Shown here: piece after piece, positions 33,187-44,905 of the stretch | Position numbering within the stretch: the first letter of the stretch is position 1 | Layout of the letters: each line of letters opens with the position of its first letter | Assembly (NCBI GenBank): GCA_030435675.1 | Contig: CM059624.1 | Span: forward strand, 13,044,769-13,108,768 | Direction of reading: 5' to 3' | Source of the DNA: Steinernema hermaphroditum | Taxonomy: Eukaryota; Nematoda; Chromadorea; Rhabditida; Steinernematidae | DNA: 64,000 nucleotides | Made by a program: the position numbers and the translations under genes | Notes under the pieces: generated by a model | Databases searched by the model: none | What the model saw: the letters and a program-made list of their open reading frames with translations, nothing else | What the model was told of the DNA's origin: nothing

Positions 33187-33287
33187 GGTTAAGTTAACTG
33201 TCGCTTAGCTTCAAGTTGACTGTCGCGCAGCTGTGTCGCGTAGCTGCGCGACAGTCAACTTGAAGCTAAGCGACAGTTAACTTAACC
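33187..33287. repeat. Long perfect hairpin, 46-bp arms, 9-bp loop
   Basis: Arms 33187-33232 and 33242-33287 appear perfectly complementary (GGTTAAGTTAACTGTCGC... against its inverse), separated by GTGTCGCGT. The word TGTCGC recurs in arms, loop and at 33060, so the hairpin may have grown from a short repeat. No coding potential. Confidence 0.9.
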
Positions 33288-34864
33288 CACATGGCATGTT
33301 CCAGTGGCTTATGCAAAAAGACGACATTATAACCTCCCTTTTTAGATTTATTCAAAGGGAACGTTTCAAAGGCGGACGTGCCTTGAAAAAGAGGTGAAAC
33401 TAATGGACATCACTCGAAATCGTGATGTAAGATTTGTCCTCGCTAGTCGTTAAATAACTGGTCTGAAACACCCAGACTAATATCTCATTGCGGTGACGAT
33501 GGTAACCGCGAATTTCAGAACTCTCATCGAGCATATCGACGGTGGAAAAGATGAGCATGCTCCGGAAGCAGATGGCCTTATACGAGCTAATGACCCCCGG
33601 CTGGTTCGACTTTCGTGCCGCCGTACTCACCAATGGAGATGGCCCCGACTTTATCCAGATTACTGAACGCACCCATGTGTTCGGGATCGAAAGCATCGAT
33701 CGTGTCCAGATGCATCACGACTGCGAACGCCACGACAAAGAGGACCTCTTATTCTTGAGTGGTTTCGTCTTGAGTTCAGCGAGACTTGTATGAATAGATT
33801 ATCTCTTTTCGTGTGTACTCTGATCTCTTCGAGTGTGCTAATCCTCGCCATTTGTATTTACCGAACATATCTACCTAAAAATGTATATTCTGCCACAAAT
33901 AAAATTGAAAAAAAAAATTCTCACTACGCACCCAACGTCATTCGCGAAGAACACCGTGGAGAACTCTAACCCCTCGATGAACTGATGCAAGAGCTTACAA
34001 TCAAACTGAAAGAAGAAAATGAAGTAGAAGACCGAATATATAAGAGGGCGCTCACCGTGGAAGGGAGCTTGCTGGAAGGTAAAGGTAATCGCCACAGACC
34101 AGACGAAGAGCCCCAGAGTTGGCAGTCAGAAAGTTCATCCGCAGCGGTAGAGAGCCCGGAAGCCGGTTCTGGTACGACGAGGAAGGCGACCAAAGAAAAA
34201 AGCGACGCAAACCGATGGCAAGCTCCCACCGCGCCTCCTAACCCGCCGCCGAAGTGCCTTTTATCATCGTGTCCTATTAATGTTTTGCTTTAATAAAAAG
34301 TGGAAATTAACTTTTTGATGTGCATGTAAGTCAGTAGTTATTGCACACGGGAACTACGACATGAACTCAGAGTCGACCCAAAAGGGAAAAAGGAAACTCG
34401 TTTGATCGGCGTGTGGTCTTCAATACTGATAAAGAAAGTCGTACTGTGTGGATGACAAAAGCATCCAAATCAGGTACTCGGGTCGTAATTCTCGACTCTC
34501 GCACAGCCCTCGTCCGAACCCGGATGCAACTTTTGCTGGCAAAGAGCAATAGGGACGTCTATGGCGTTAGGTAAAAAAGCGCCTATCCGATTATTCTGTA
34601 GAACACCTCTCTTTTGGTTAGCGCGGTGTGAATGACGGCCGATGGGACCAAGTGCGTCGTACTTACATAGGCTCTATCCGCTCCCTAACTTGCAGCCCGA
34701 TCGGCGTGTCCTTTGCCAACTGATCTCTTCACAATATCGCTGAAGATTCTCAAATCGATTCGCTCACACCTCGTCTTCCCGAGAAGGACATAGCAAAGAA
34801 CGTGTCACTTCACACCTAGCGCCCGAGCTCATACCCATCTCTGTCAAGCGCTCATGTTGGCGCC
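33288..34864. other. Mostly non-coding, with possible minus-strand gene debris
   Basis: On the minus strand, hydrophobic open pieces near 33690-33760 (LFVVAFAVVMHLDTIDAFDP) and 33930-34225 (a signal-like start MGACHRFASLFSLVAFLVV) with possible GT..AG breaks hint at small secreted or membrane-protein genes. I cannot join them into a complete model, so no CDS is called. Confidence 0.3.
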
Positions 34865-35779
34865 ATGTTCGCCTACCATCTCCCTCCGTACTATCTGCAT
34901 CCACCCGACTACACTAATGACTTCGCTTACTTGTCTCCAGACATCATAGCCGATGTACTCGACCTCTTCAAGTTGTCCTTACCCGTTGAGAGTCCAAACA
35001 TCTTCCTCCTGCCCGGAATCTGGGGTCGTCTGGCCCGTCGCTTTAGAACCACTACATCTCTTTTCTACGCGTCCGATCCAAACGGAGTCCATGTCTTGAT
35101 TATGCAGTCTTTTTTCAACGAAATCGGAGAGTTCATCAAGCATGTGCCTCTGCAAGAGGCCTCCAATTTCCCTATTTGCTTGTCCATCTTCCAAGACGAC
35201 ATAAACTTCTTCGAATACAAGAATTACTCCTTTGAATTCTTCAACTCCATCTGTCTTCAATGTCACGATATTCCATCCGATTTCCTAAAGCAACTCTCCA
35301 CCAGATTCTCCACTCTTTCATTGCGCTATGACGCACCTTCCGAGGCAAAAAGTGATTTCCTGAAACGCCAGCTTAGAAGCAGACACTTAAGACAACTCAT
35401 CATCTCTGGGACAGGCGTGCAACTGACCCAAATCGAAGATCTTCTTCGCAGTTTCGTCAGAAAACCGAATTTCGAACTTTTGGACATATGGGAGTGTTGC
35501 GTTCTGTCGTTCAAATTCTATTTGGACGCTGTGCAAGCGTGGGGCCAGATGAGATTCTTTGAAACGGCCGTCCGAAGGATACACGGACTAGTACCTATCG
35601 CCGATCTTCTGCCTCTTGAACTTCCGTTTCCCCTTGTATCGCGCCACATTGAGAACCATCCTATCATTCATGACTACTGGTGTAATGTCGTGCTAAGACG
35701 CCCGTTCTCAAGTGGTGCAACTCCTCACTATGTTCTTAAGATGAGCTTGTTCCATGTGAATTTTGCGATATTTGAATGA
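34865..35779 (+). CDS. Nematode orphan-family protein, F-box-like N-terminus
   Basis: An intronless 304-aa ORF from MFAYHLPPYYLH to NFAIFE. An F-box-like opening (YLSPDIIADVLDLFKLS) is followed by a helical/leucine-rich body (QEASNFPICLSIF; FLKRQLRSRHLRQLIISGTG; IEDLLRSFVRKPNFELLDIW). The last block has the spacing of the repeated block in the orphan genes at 6660 and 52653. No TM or signal sequence. A role as an SCF substrate adaptor would fit an F-box protein but is only inferred from layout. It is the only intact gene I see between 32.3 and 47.8 kb. Confidence 0.72.
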   Translation: MFAYHLPPYYLHPPDYTNDFAYLSPDIIADVLDLFKLSLPVESPNIFLLPGIWGRLARRFRTTTSLFYASDPNGVHVLIMQSFFNEIGEFIKHVPLQEASNFPICLSIFQDDINFFEYKNYSFEFFNSICLQCHDIPSDFLKQLSTRFSTLSLRYDAPSEAKSDFLKRQLRSRHLRQLIISGTGVQLTQIEDLLRSFVRKPNFELLDIWECCVLSFKFYLDAVQAWGQMRFFETAVRRIHGLVPIADLLPLELPFPLVSRHIENHPIIHDYWCNVVLRRPFSSGATPHYVLKMSLFHVNFAIFE

Positions 35780-36179
35780 CATTTCTATGTATTCTATGTA
35801 TATTGTGTGAGCTTTGTACATAAATGTGTGCAATTCTTGTCTTCACGTGTCTACAGACTTGTTAGCCTATTCCGTTGGGTTTCCGCCTTCTACCGATTAG
35901 AAACGATTTAGAGGGACGAGCTACCGTAACTACATCCTGATAGAATCCATATATCTGATAGTTTGTTTGGAGGGCGGTGTAAAAGGCGAGAATTCTTCGT
36001 TGGTGGGAGATAATCAGCGATCACTTCAGGACCCAATTTGGGCGAAAAAATATGCAAGGACACTCTCCAGAAGACCTCGAAGCCATCATGGATTTACAAA
36101 CTGTCTGTCGGAGATCAAGCTCTGCGGATAGATTCGATGATAGCTGGAAGAAGAATGTATTGAAACAAATCGAAAAATT
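35780..36179. other. 3' region and tRNA upstream flank
   Basis: No exon seen. The last ~25 bp before the tRNA (AAATCGAAAAATT) resemble the same flank of the other tRNA-Met (AAATCGAAAAAACT). Confidence 0.5.
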
Positions 36180-36252
36180 TGCCCCGAGTGAGGATCGAAC
36201 TCACGACCTTCAGATTATGAGACTGACGCGCTGCCTACTGCGCTATCGAGGC
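36180..36252 (-). tRNA. tRNA-Met (CAT), elongator type
   Basis: The 73-nt sequence is identical to the tRNA at 28622-28694, on the same strand, with all four stems intact and anticodon CAT. Shared A-rich downstream flanks suggest local duplication. Confidence 0.95.
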
Positions 36253-37866
36253 CTGTACACATTCATTTGTGTAGCTCGATATACCTCTCTCCTCGTTTCT
36301 TCATCTACTTCCTCTGATTTATTATTCCCCACGTTTCATCAACGCCTGCACTTATCTATTCACATTCCATTTCCCTCGTTCTGACCCCTCCATCGCCCCA
36401 ATAAGCGCCTCCGACTCCCGAATGCGCAATTCCGCGTCCGAATGTGCCCACTTGAAAGCGCCTTAATTATGTTTCCCCGCGATTTGCCTCCTTTTTTCCA
36501 TCGACAGCCGACGCGGCATGACGAAGTCGCCACGCTCGGGCTAATTAGAGAGATAATCCTTTGCCCACTTCCTCGTATTGCGCGCGCCTGGAACTCGTAA
36601 TTAACACTTCCTTCAAATGTCCCCCAGGAGAAGTTGGCACGCCTACGAGGAGAGAGGAGTTGTGGAGGCACACGAGGTTGAAGTGACGTTAGGTTCACGG
36701 AGGTGTACGATATAAGGTTTCAGCACACTCTTACGATTATCATCCAATCGTTATTATATAGGTCGTTTCCGATCTGTGTGGAATGTGGTGGAGGATACAT
36801 CGAATAGAAGATTGGAGTTTAATTTTAGAACGTAGGTCCCCGAGAGACAACATCTCAAGAAAATAGAGGCATGTGTCCTTATAAATTGAGCTGTTTACGT
36901 CGTTCAAGTACATGACTGTTCTATATTTGTGCGGATATGTGTACTCAGAGTGTTTTCACATAACGCGATTTTCTATGTCCGAATGTTTATAACTTATAAG
37001 GAATAAAAGGTTTCACTTTCTCATCAATCACTTCTAAACAGACAACATTCTTGGAAAGCAGCAAACTGTGATTTACAAACTGACATTTATTGAGGTTACT
37101 GATCACCCCCCCCCCCCCCCCGAATAATGATTGCGATTTGTCGCACCACTAACCGCCAGTTTTCTTGGGGCGGCGGCGGTCTTCTTGACAAGACAGTGGA
37201 ACTACGACTCCCTGGTGTTGCAGGCCGTCTGAGAGCCGAAGCGATCATTACGCCAACAACGGCAGGCAAGAATGACCGCTCACGCGCTCACGCATTTCTC
37301 AGAGAGTGAACGGACGATCGTCACCGATACAAATGAACGTTCGGGACACGGAACTTCTTTCTGTTCTTTGCTCAGAGCTCTGCTTCTTTAAGGTGAGAAC
37401 TGAGCCATTGAGAGAATTGGGGGATCACCTTCGAGGGTCGCTGGGCTTCCGGAGCGATCCCATCACGGATTATTTTTAGGAAGTGTTCATGCATCGCACT
37501 GAACTTTCTCAAATGCCAAATGAACCGGAGCCGAGCCTGAGCCAGGGCAGGGCGAGACGAGACTTTTCAACCTCGAGACCAAATCGCTCTTTTCCAGAAC
37601 CAGAGTTGTGGGGTTCGGGTTTTCGGGCCCCGAGCCTCTGAGCCAAGCCGGATTAGGGTTGCGAAATCCCGAGCCGGCCAACTGAGCAGCGAGATCATCC
37701 TGAGCTCGTGCGACGGCAGATGAAGAATCAGTTTCCAAACGATGTATTCCGTTTACGGATACCATAAGCAAGAATTGGATCGATTGGGCATGTTCATGGA
37801 AGGCCTTGACGCTTTAGTCTTATAGAGGAGCTCGATGAAACATCGATCGAACTATGCCAGTAGCTT
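36253..37866. other. Non-coding stretch with a poly-C tract
   Basis: No supported exon. A run of 14 C lies near 37107-37120. A GC-rich patch at 37500-37700 with GAGCCxxxGCC words (GGGTTCGGGTTTTCGGG) is low-complexity repeat rather than gene. Confidence 0.5.
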
Positions 37867-38052
37867 GTGGATACATGCAAGCTGAAGGAGTTGGGAGTAT
37901 GCTATGAGGGTTGTGGAGAAAATGAGTTTGCGTTGATCAAGAGTGTTCTTGTCCAAGATCAGTTCGACGCGTTGCATCTGATCTACTACGATGCAGGCGT
38001 TCTGGAGGAGTTGTTCCAGTTCTGCACAGAGAACGGTGCTAGAATACAGTAG
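37867..38052 (+). pseudogene. Orphan-family gene fragment
   Basis: The translated piece LGVCYEGCGENEFALIKSVL...QDQFDAL...VLEELFQFC aligns with LLGYALHDDERMFDLMKTVL...QKQFQKL...VLQELLTFY of the orphan genes at 52653 and 58600. Only about 55 codons are left, with no N-terminal part, so it is a decayed paralogue or isolated fragment. Confidence 0.65.
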
Positions 38053-41000
38053 TCATAGTCATAAATGATCTTCTATGTTTTGCTCACGCCGACGTACTTA
38101 TTCGAGGCATGACAGTTTAGGACGATAACGGACGATGTACTCAAAGCAAGATTCATCTGGCTAATAAGAGATCCTAATCTGTTCCTTTACCCTATAAGTC
38201 AGTAATCTCAAACCAATCAACTCCAATGGCTTCGCCATTTCACGAAGGACTTCTCGGAACAATAACTCAAGAAGATAACCTTCAATCTTTGCTCCATTCC
38301 AACTTCCGACCATAGTCTGCCTAATTAGCGCCCGGTTCCGCATATAACATTCGGCGTTTTTTGTTCTCGGAAATGCGGCGCTTCAATTGCTTCAAAGTTC
38401 CCCACTCATTTTCGACTAAATGCTCAAAAAGAATTAATGTTAATTTTCTTCTTCCGATCACAGGGTTGAAAGAAGTTCCGCAACATTTAAAATTCAAACT
38501 AGATCATTGTTTAAAATGCTGTTTTTAGTGGTCGTTCGGAATAGTCTGATATCGCTATGATGCATGCCTTAAAGAGTGGAATGTATCGCATCATGAATAT
38601 CAGTTGTGATTTAAGATTAACGTATTTTTTTACCTTAAAAAGCGGCCTCAAGGCGGGCATAAAAGCCAAGCACTTATAGTCACTTAAGATCCGCGATGCC
38701 TACCCTTCCATCAGACTCCCGCAGAAAAGAGAAATCTCCATATACATCGAAACCTTTCCTGTTTATTGTCACTATATTGTCCTGCACCCCTGAAATCCTA
38801 TTTCAACCTTTCTGAGAATGAGACCCTCCTCACTCCTCAGAGCTCAAATTATCCCAAAATCCAATAAGCTCTTATGGATCTGACATTTATCACATCAGCG
38901 ACGGCCTTATCCCTCGACGAACTTTGCCCAGATTGTAGAGACTCTAATTCTCTGCGATAAGCCCTATGTGGATGCACTTTTGAAATATCATCATTTTCAC
39001 TTTAAGTTGATTAAATTTTACGCAAATTAAAGAAAAAATTCAGCGCATTAAACCTTTCCATTATAAAGGTCATTGCTCTGAAAGGAAGTCCGAAATTAGC
39101 CTTTGTTCATGCTTTTAAATTTGAGCGAACAACGTGTCTCAAGGGGTGGGCCTTTACATAAAACTTTACATAAAAGAGTTTTCCGGCTGCCAGAGAGAAT
39201 TGGGACACCCGGAAGCCGTAGTTCCACCACTGCTGACAACAAGATGCCCGACGCCCGACGCTGGACTATGAATCCGAACCCATCACCGAGCTTCGATGTC
39301 TCTGTTCCTCCACCATCCCGCGAACTAGAAGATCCGTCACTGTTTCTGACGGTTCGCCGCCTCCCATGTCTGTCGTGAAGCGCACCGACCGGTCGCCTCA
39401 TCAACCTAACCATTTGCTTAGCTCCCTCCAAACGTGACTCTAATACCAGTCGATCGAAATTTCTTACACTTTTCATCCAAGTTTCGGTTTAAAGTGGTCC
39501 CTTGAGACCTCTAGATGTTCTTGGTTGGCTCTGGAAAGGTACTTATAAACTCCATTGGGATAACCCATCACTTCGAATCTGCCCTTGTCCGAGACGGCGA
39601 AGTTCCGCCACCATTTTCGGAGGTTCGACGATTCCCAGATGCCCCGTGAAGCGCGCCGCCATCATGTATAGGTAGAGTTTCTGTCCCTTTGGAAGTGATT
39701 CGGTCAAAGCGAATAGACGAGAGTAGAGCAGAAAAACCTTAGGTGGCAGGACTAGGTTATGGCAATTTTCAATCCTGTGCATAAGTGATGACATTCTTCC
39801 CCGAATTTTATGATTCACATGTCATTCCACATCCTTTTCCCTCCTTTTTCCTCTTCTTTTCCCCTCGCCTTTCACACACATTTTTTTGTTTATTTTCTTC
39901 TGAATCCATAAATTAGCGCAGATGCTTGAAAGATGGCGATGAACGACTTCCTTTTCATCAGACATTCACCATTTAAGAGCGTTCCTCATGAATAATTTAG
40001 CGATTGGCGGCAAAGAGAAAACGCCTAAAATGACAGAGCAAAGACTAGAGGAAGTGGCTATGGCCGCAGACGCTAACAATTGACAGCCTTAAAGGACTTT
40101 GACTGCCAGAGTTACTTTGGCTATCGACCATCCGGGTAATTCCAGCGACTACATATTGCTATGTAGAGATGAAGTTTCTCATTCGAGTGAATGTCCGCGT
40201 CCCTGATTACCACAGTTGGTCAAAATGTTCGCGTTCTAGATATGTAGATTGGATTATGGCCGGCTCTTTGCTTGCTTGGGTCTTCTCGAAATCGGTGATC
40301 TTCTGGTAGCTCAATCCATGTCGAACACTAGTCAAGCACTAGACGCATCGACTGGATTATGATCAGGCTACCCACTTCCTGTTCTTAGACTCTTAGACGC
40401 AAACCAGAGCAAAGCCTGGATCTTATAGGCCTTGTATAGAAATGAATCTAGCCTCACAATGAATCTAGGCTCACCTCCAACGAGCTATAACTAGACAATA
40501 GGTTTGAACTGGACCTAAGACAGGTATGCATCGCAGAAACTTTGGGTTTTTATGATGATGAACATGATGACGAATTTGCGACGGTCCACTCCACGTCCTT
40601 AGTTCTCTGGGATGGCCATTCTATCCGTTGATTCTTACTGCCATAGGTGGGTTATTTTCCTCAGCAACACGTTCCTCGTCTCGTACCCATCATCAGTCAT
40701 GAATTCACTTCCTAGCCAAACCGAAGGTGCATGTGAAGTCAATTTTGTAAAGTTCAAAAATTAAGTTGAACACCGTGTGAACGACATTTAGAACCATGTG
40801 TTTTATATGTGAAAAGCCAAATGGTTGCCTCATGCGGACAGCCTTAAGCGGAAATACGTCACAGAGTTCCTCGTGCACTTTCCGCAGAGTGCCACACGCG
40901 ATGCACCCTGGGGTGCCAATTATGGGATCGCCGCGGCCAATAAAAGGGTGAAGATGAGTTATGGACTAACCGTTAAGCGGCGTTCTCTGAAGTAGTCCTG

Positions 41001-43079
41001 GAAAACAAGAAGCTTATGACCTTATTTACTTTCTACTTATCCACTATTTTGAGTATTTATAGAAGGATCGAGGGACAGAGAGAACGACCAACAGGTTGGG
41101 TAAACAGCGTTCTAATAACGGTTCCAATGCTGTCATATTGATTTCGAGTATTTGAACAAAGCAGTCACAAAATTGGTCCTAAAAGAGGACATTTCGATAA
41201 CAATGACCTGAAAGGACGTTGCCATCGAAATCTATGTTCAATTCCACATATTCTCGAACGATCAAATTGCCACACAGTCACTAACTTTTAATTGAGAAAT
41301 GGCGGCCAATTATGTGAACGGATAGCCCTTCTTGCTTCCAACTTTAAGGCAGCAACTTCACCACCGTATCCTTATTTGAACAGATTCATCCATATTCAAA
41401 GCAATCGCATCTGTCCCATTAGCCGTATATACCGTAGTCGTCAGTTCCGTTCTTTCTTCTTCAGTAGGGACAGGATCTGAGTGGAAGACAACGCTCAATG
41501 CTTGGGCTCGTTGGACCGAACTTGAGACCTGAGACTTCGACTCGTGTACCTCCCGGCATCACTGATCCCAGTTTCCTGGGTGAAGGGGCTGAATCCGATG
41601 GCGTAGTAGGGCGGGCAAAGCGACAATTCATCACCGAGGCGGCTGGCAGTGCAGGTTTTGGAGTTTGAGCATTGAGCTTGAGTGATGTTTCTTGAAGAGA
41701 CGGTGGAGTCGGGTGGTGATTACGATCTTCATGGCAAGATGCGTTTAGGTTTGCGTCTCACGCCAGCCATGCCTGTTAAAACCCTTTCTTTTTTAAATAA
41801 AGGTTTATGCACTTTAGGCATACAGACCTAACATGAAACACAAGCTTGCCTTCTGTTTCAGTACGGGCTTTACTACTCGCGACCATTTAAGGCCCCCCTT
41901 ACAGCACTTTATTATCAGGAAGTTTGTCAGTCCATAGGGGCCAAATCTGACTTTCATATAGCACATCTTATTTTAGATTCCTCGTGAATTTTGATCGCCA
42001 CGAACCGTGGTCCTTATTAAAACAGATTCATCCGGGTCGTTCAAAGCCGTCGCACAATTGAGCTCATCAAGAAGTCTGTGTTTTGGCTTTAGGACGGTTC
42101 CAAGAACTCGTGTGGCGCATCTCTATAAGAACCGATGAGTTGTGTCCACCACTTCCACAATGTATAGTGTTTTGCAGCAGCCGTGTCCACGCTCCAAACA
42201 CCGACCCTAATCCTCTTAGCACCGCTAACCGGTCGCTCCGCTCGGAACGTGTCAATTTCGCGTCGATAAACAATCAATCCTTGCCTGATGGCAGCAGTTC
42301 CACCGCACCAATCTGGAATCGCCGTTTCTCCGTGCCGAGACCACTCCCCTCACGGGCCCAACTACTCCGCATTATCGTCACTCTTTTGGCCATCCTCCGC
42401 CGCACTCCGCTTCCTTTTCCAATATTCGCCGCCGCCGCCGCGCACTCCAAGTGGCCGTCGCGGCGTCGGTTTATCGATTCTTCCAGCGAAGAAGCCGACC
42501 ACCGCTGTCGTCATTCCGACTACCACCGCGGCACTTTAGGTCGGCCATTGTGGAAGAAGCCGCCTCCGCGCTGCTGGAAACCGCGCCACGCTTTGTGGAT
42601 GTTCGTACGTTCGTTTCGGAAGGGAAAAGTCGATTGGGGAAGCGCCGACTGGTCTGTGATGAAGGAATGTAAACAGCGGTGACTCAGGTAGCACTTATGT
42701 TTTTCGCTTATGAAATTTGAGACATTTCTGACGTACGCGATCGAAAAATGCTACTTGACTCCCATTAGGAATTACGGGATTCCATTAGGGCGGTATTATT
42801 TTAGAGTTGAGTGGTTTCGGTTCCTCTTCGAAGTAGGCTAAGACTGTGGTAAACTAAACGCTAAAAAAGACAGTACAAAACGGTGTGCATCTTCGGAAAC
42901 AGCCTCGGTTACGATACTGTAGTTTAATCATATGAATCTAGAATGATATCAAACTGTAGTTCTAATCCTAGAAACCTGGTAACCATGCAGGCATACCCGC
43001 AGTAACCACACGAAAGACCGACCTTTCGGATGGAAACATCAATGAGAATGGTGCGCACAAAAGAAGATAAACAAGACGC
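38053..43079. other. 5-kb gene desert
   Basis: No multi-exon model or long conserved frame found. Short related snippets such as GTGGAACTACG and CGTGAAGCGC(A/G)CCG recur at 37196, 39210, 39375 and 39645, suggesting a decayed repeat. 42290-42560 is GC-rich with a GCC run; the 199-aa frame there is not supported. Confidence 0.45.
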
Positions 43080-43275
43080 AGAACTGTAAAGGAACGCAAG
43101 GCTTACCATCCCCAGAGACAGTCTAACCCGGTGGACAGTTGTTGAGCTTTCGGTCTCGAAGACGTAGCACCAGTGAACCGGTCGCTCTGTGACTATCTGT
43201 GCGACTCATTGTGAGCGTGCCTTGGTCGGGCTCGGTTCAACGCCGTCCCGTGTCCCCATTTTGTCTGTTGGCTGA
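43080..43275 (+). mobile_element. Second tRNA-derived-SINE-like copy
   Basis: It shares with 1540-1745 the CCCCAGAGA segment, an A-box-like GCGACTCATTGTGAGCGTGC and a B-box-like GGCTCGGTTCAACGCC at similar spacing, followed by a CCCCATTTTGTCTG tail. The copies are clearly diverged. The label is inference from the recurring Pol III-like box pair. Confidence 0.3.
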
Positions 43276-44569
43276 AACCGACCGCTCCCCGAATGATCGA
43301 ATGTGACCATAGGGGATATCGTATTTGATGTGCTGCAACGTTAAGGCTACGACGCCCATAATTGGCTTCGTAAAAGTGAAAAACAAATAAGGAGGAAGAC
43401 AGTAGTCAATGACATGGTGAAATTGAAATCAGAGCGCATCAGGGTGCCTTTCGGCTACTGTAGATCGAAGCTATAGTAGTATAAGATGTCTTTCATGGCT
43501 TCAATATCCAGCACCCAAATGAAATCATAAAAAGAAATGCTCCTTCTGAAGTGCAGTTTGGTTGTTTGGAACGGATATGACTAGCGTCTCAGATGGTCGT
43601 CACTTCCTCAGATCATCCAGCTGTCTGGCGCTTTGTTTACTTTCGTTTGACGTCCTCTGTATAAATCAATATAAAATACCACGATTTGCGATTTTTAAGT
43701 ACCCATTTCAAAGATTTATGTATAATTATCCGTATTGTAATGATATTTCCAACGTACATATAGATAAGTAGACCCAAGGGAAGTGATCTAGTGCCAATTC
43801 ACCGACCTCCGCCCAAAGCATTTGGCAACATTATGTTCGTTTTTTTTACGCTGTTTTCATAGAATTTACCTGGCTTCAAAATCGGTTGTTTGTTTTCCAC
43901 TCAGGAGTCAAAGTGTCACTGAGAGAGACGGTACATTGGGCCGATTCAAATTTGGCGCGGCCATATGAATAAGTACACTTGCGGATCCGGATGTGAAGCA
44001 CAGTTCTCCTCGGTTTTTTCTCTGTGGTGTGCTTATTTATGTGGCCCTAACTGTATAAGCTCAAAACTGGATTACGGTAGTTGCCTCCTTGATGAGTAGT
44101 TTGTGAGCTACCATGCAAAGGCTAGGGGCTCAAATGCATTTTAACGTTTCAAATAAACGTTTCAAAGAAGACTAAGCATACTGTGTATAGGCAAATCCTC
44201 GAATTAAGATGATTGCACTAGCTTCGATTCAAAACACAAAGTGCTTGAGCTTTCTGAATTGTAGTTTCTTGAAACGTTTCATTTCGAAATAAGTACTTTT
44301 TCTTTGTACTAATTGGACATCTTCAAATTGTACCTTCAAACGAAGTACAAACCGTAATAGTACAAATTCTTGAAAAGGTAATTAGGCCTTTCTCAAAAGC
44401 AAAAGAGAGCCAGGGACCGAAAATGACTCGATCACTTCAACTACTCCCAGGAGGCCTACGTGAGTAAACACAAATTGGATTTATTGCGCGTGAGTAGAGT
44501 GCTGCAAAAGAGTAATCCGTTTTCTGCACGCGTCACGTGTGGTCCTTAAGGCAATTAGCTAATCTATCT
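43276..44569. other. Gene-free stretch
   Basis: AT-rich DNA without a supported exon. GAAACGTTTCA-type words occur near 44140-44165 and 44272-44282. Confidence 0.45.
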
Positions 44570-44905
44570 AAATGGTAACGTTTTGGGTGTTCGTTGAGCC
44601 GTTAGTAAGTGAACGGGATACTGTAGCTTAGCTAGCTTTGGTATGTAAGGGCTTTAAGAGCAAGAAAGCAAGATTCCATCCTGGTTTTTGGGTTAGAAGA
44701 TGGACCTGGCGCCGATTTCTTTAACCACAAGACATTGACCCCTGGTTTTGTCTATCTATTTAACGTTTTGGGTGTGCCTTGATCCGTTGGTAACCGAATG
44801 GACTACTGTAGCTTCTTAGTTAGCTTTGTAAGAACGCGCTTTAAAAGAGTTTTCATCTTGTTTTTTGGGGGTACGCATAGAAGATAGACCTGGCCACCCT
44901 CTCTC
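44570..44905 (+). repeat. Two tandem diverged ~185-bp repeats
   Basis: TAACGTTTTGGGTGT...TACTGTAGCTT...TTAGCTTTG...GGTTTTTGGGT...AGAAGATGGACCTGGC (44576-44725) recurs as TAACGTTTTGGGTGT...TACTGTAGCTT...GTTAGCTTTG...TTTTTTGGGG...AGAAGATAGACCTGGC (44761-44895). Not coding. Confidence 0.75.

Noticed and set aside
33542..33793. 83-aa plus-strand ORF (MEKMSMLRKQM...)
   Set aside because: The opposite strand shows an equally plausible hydrophobic frame, and neither can be extended by splicing.
37107..37120. Poly-C tract as a structured regulatory element
   Set aside because: A simple homopolymer with no partner tract or nearby gene; its length may also be a sequencing artefact.
42083..42682. 199-aa plus-strand frame in GC-rich DNA
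   Set aside because: Three frames are open at once owing to GCC-type repeats, and no splice partners or family motif are seen.
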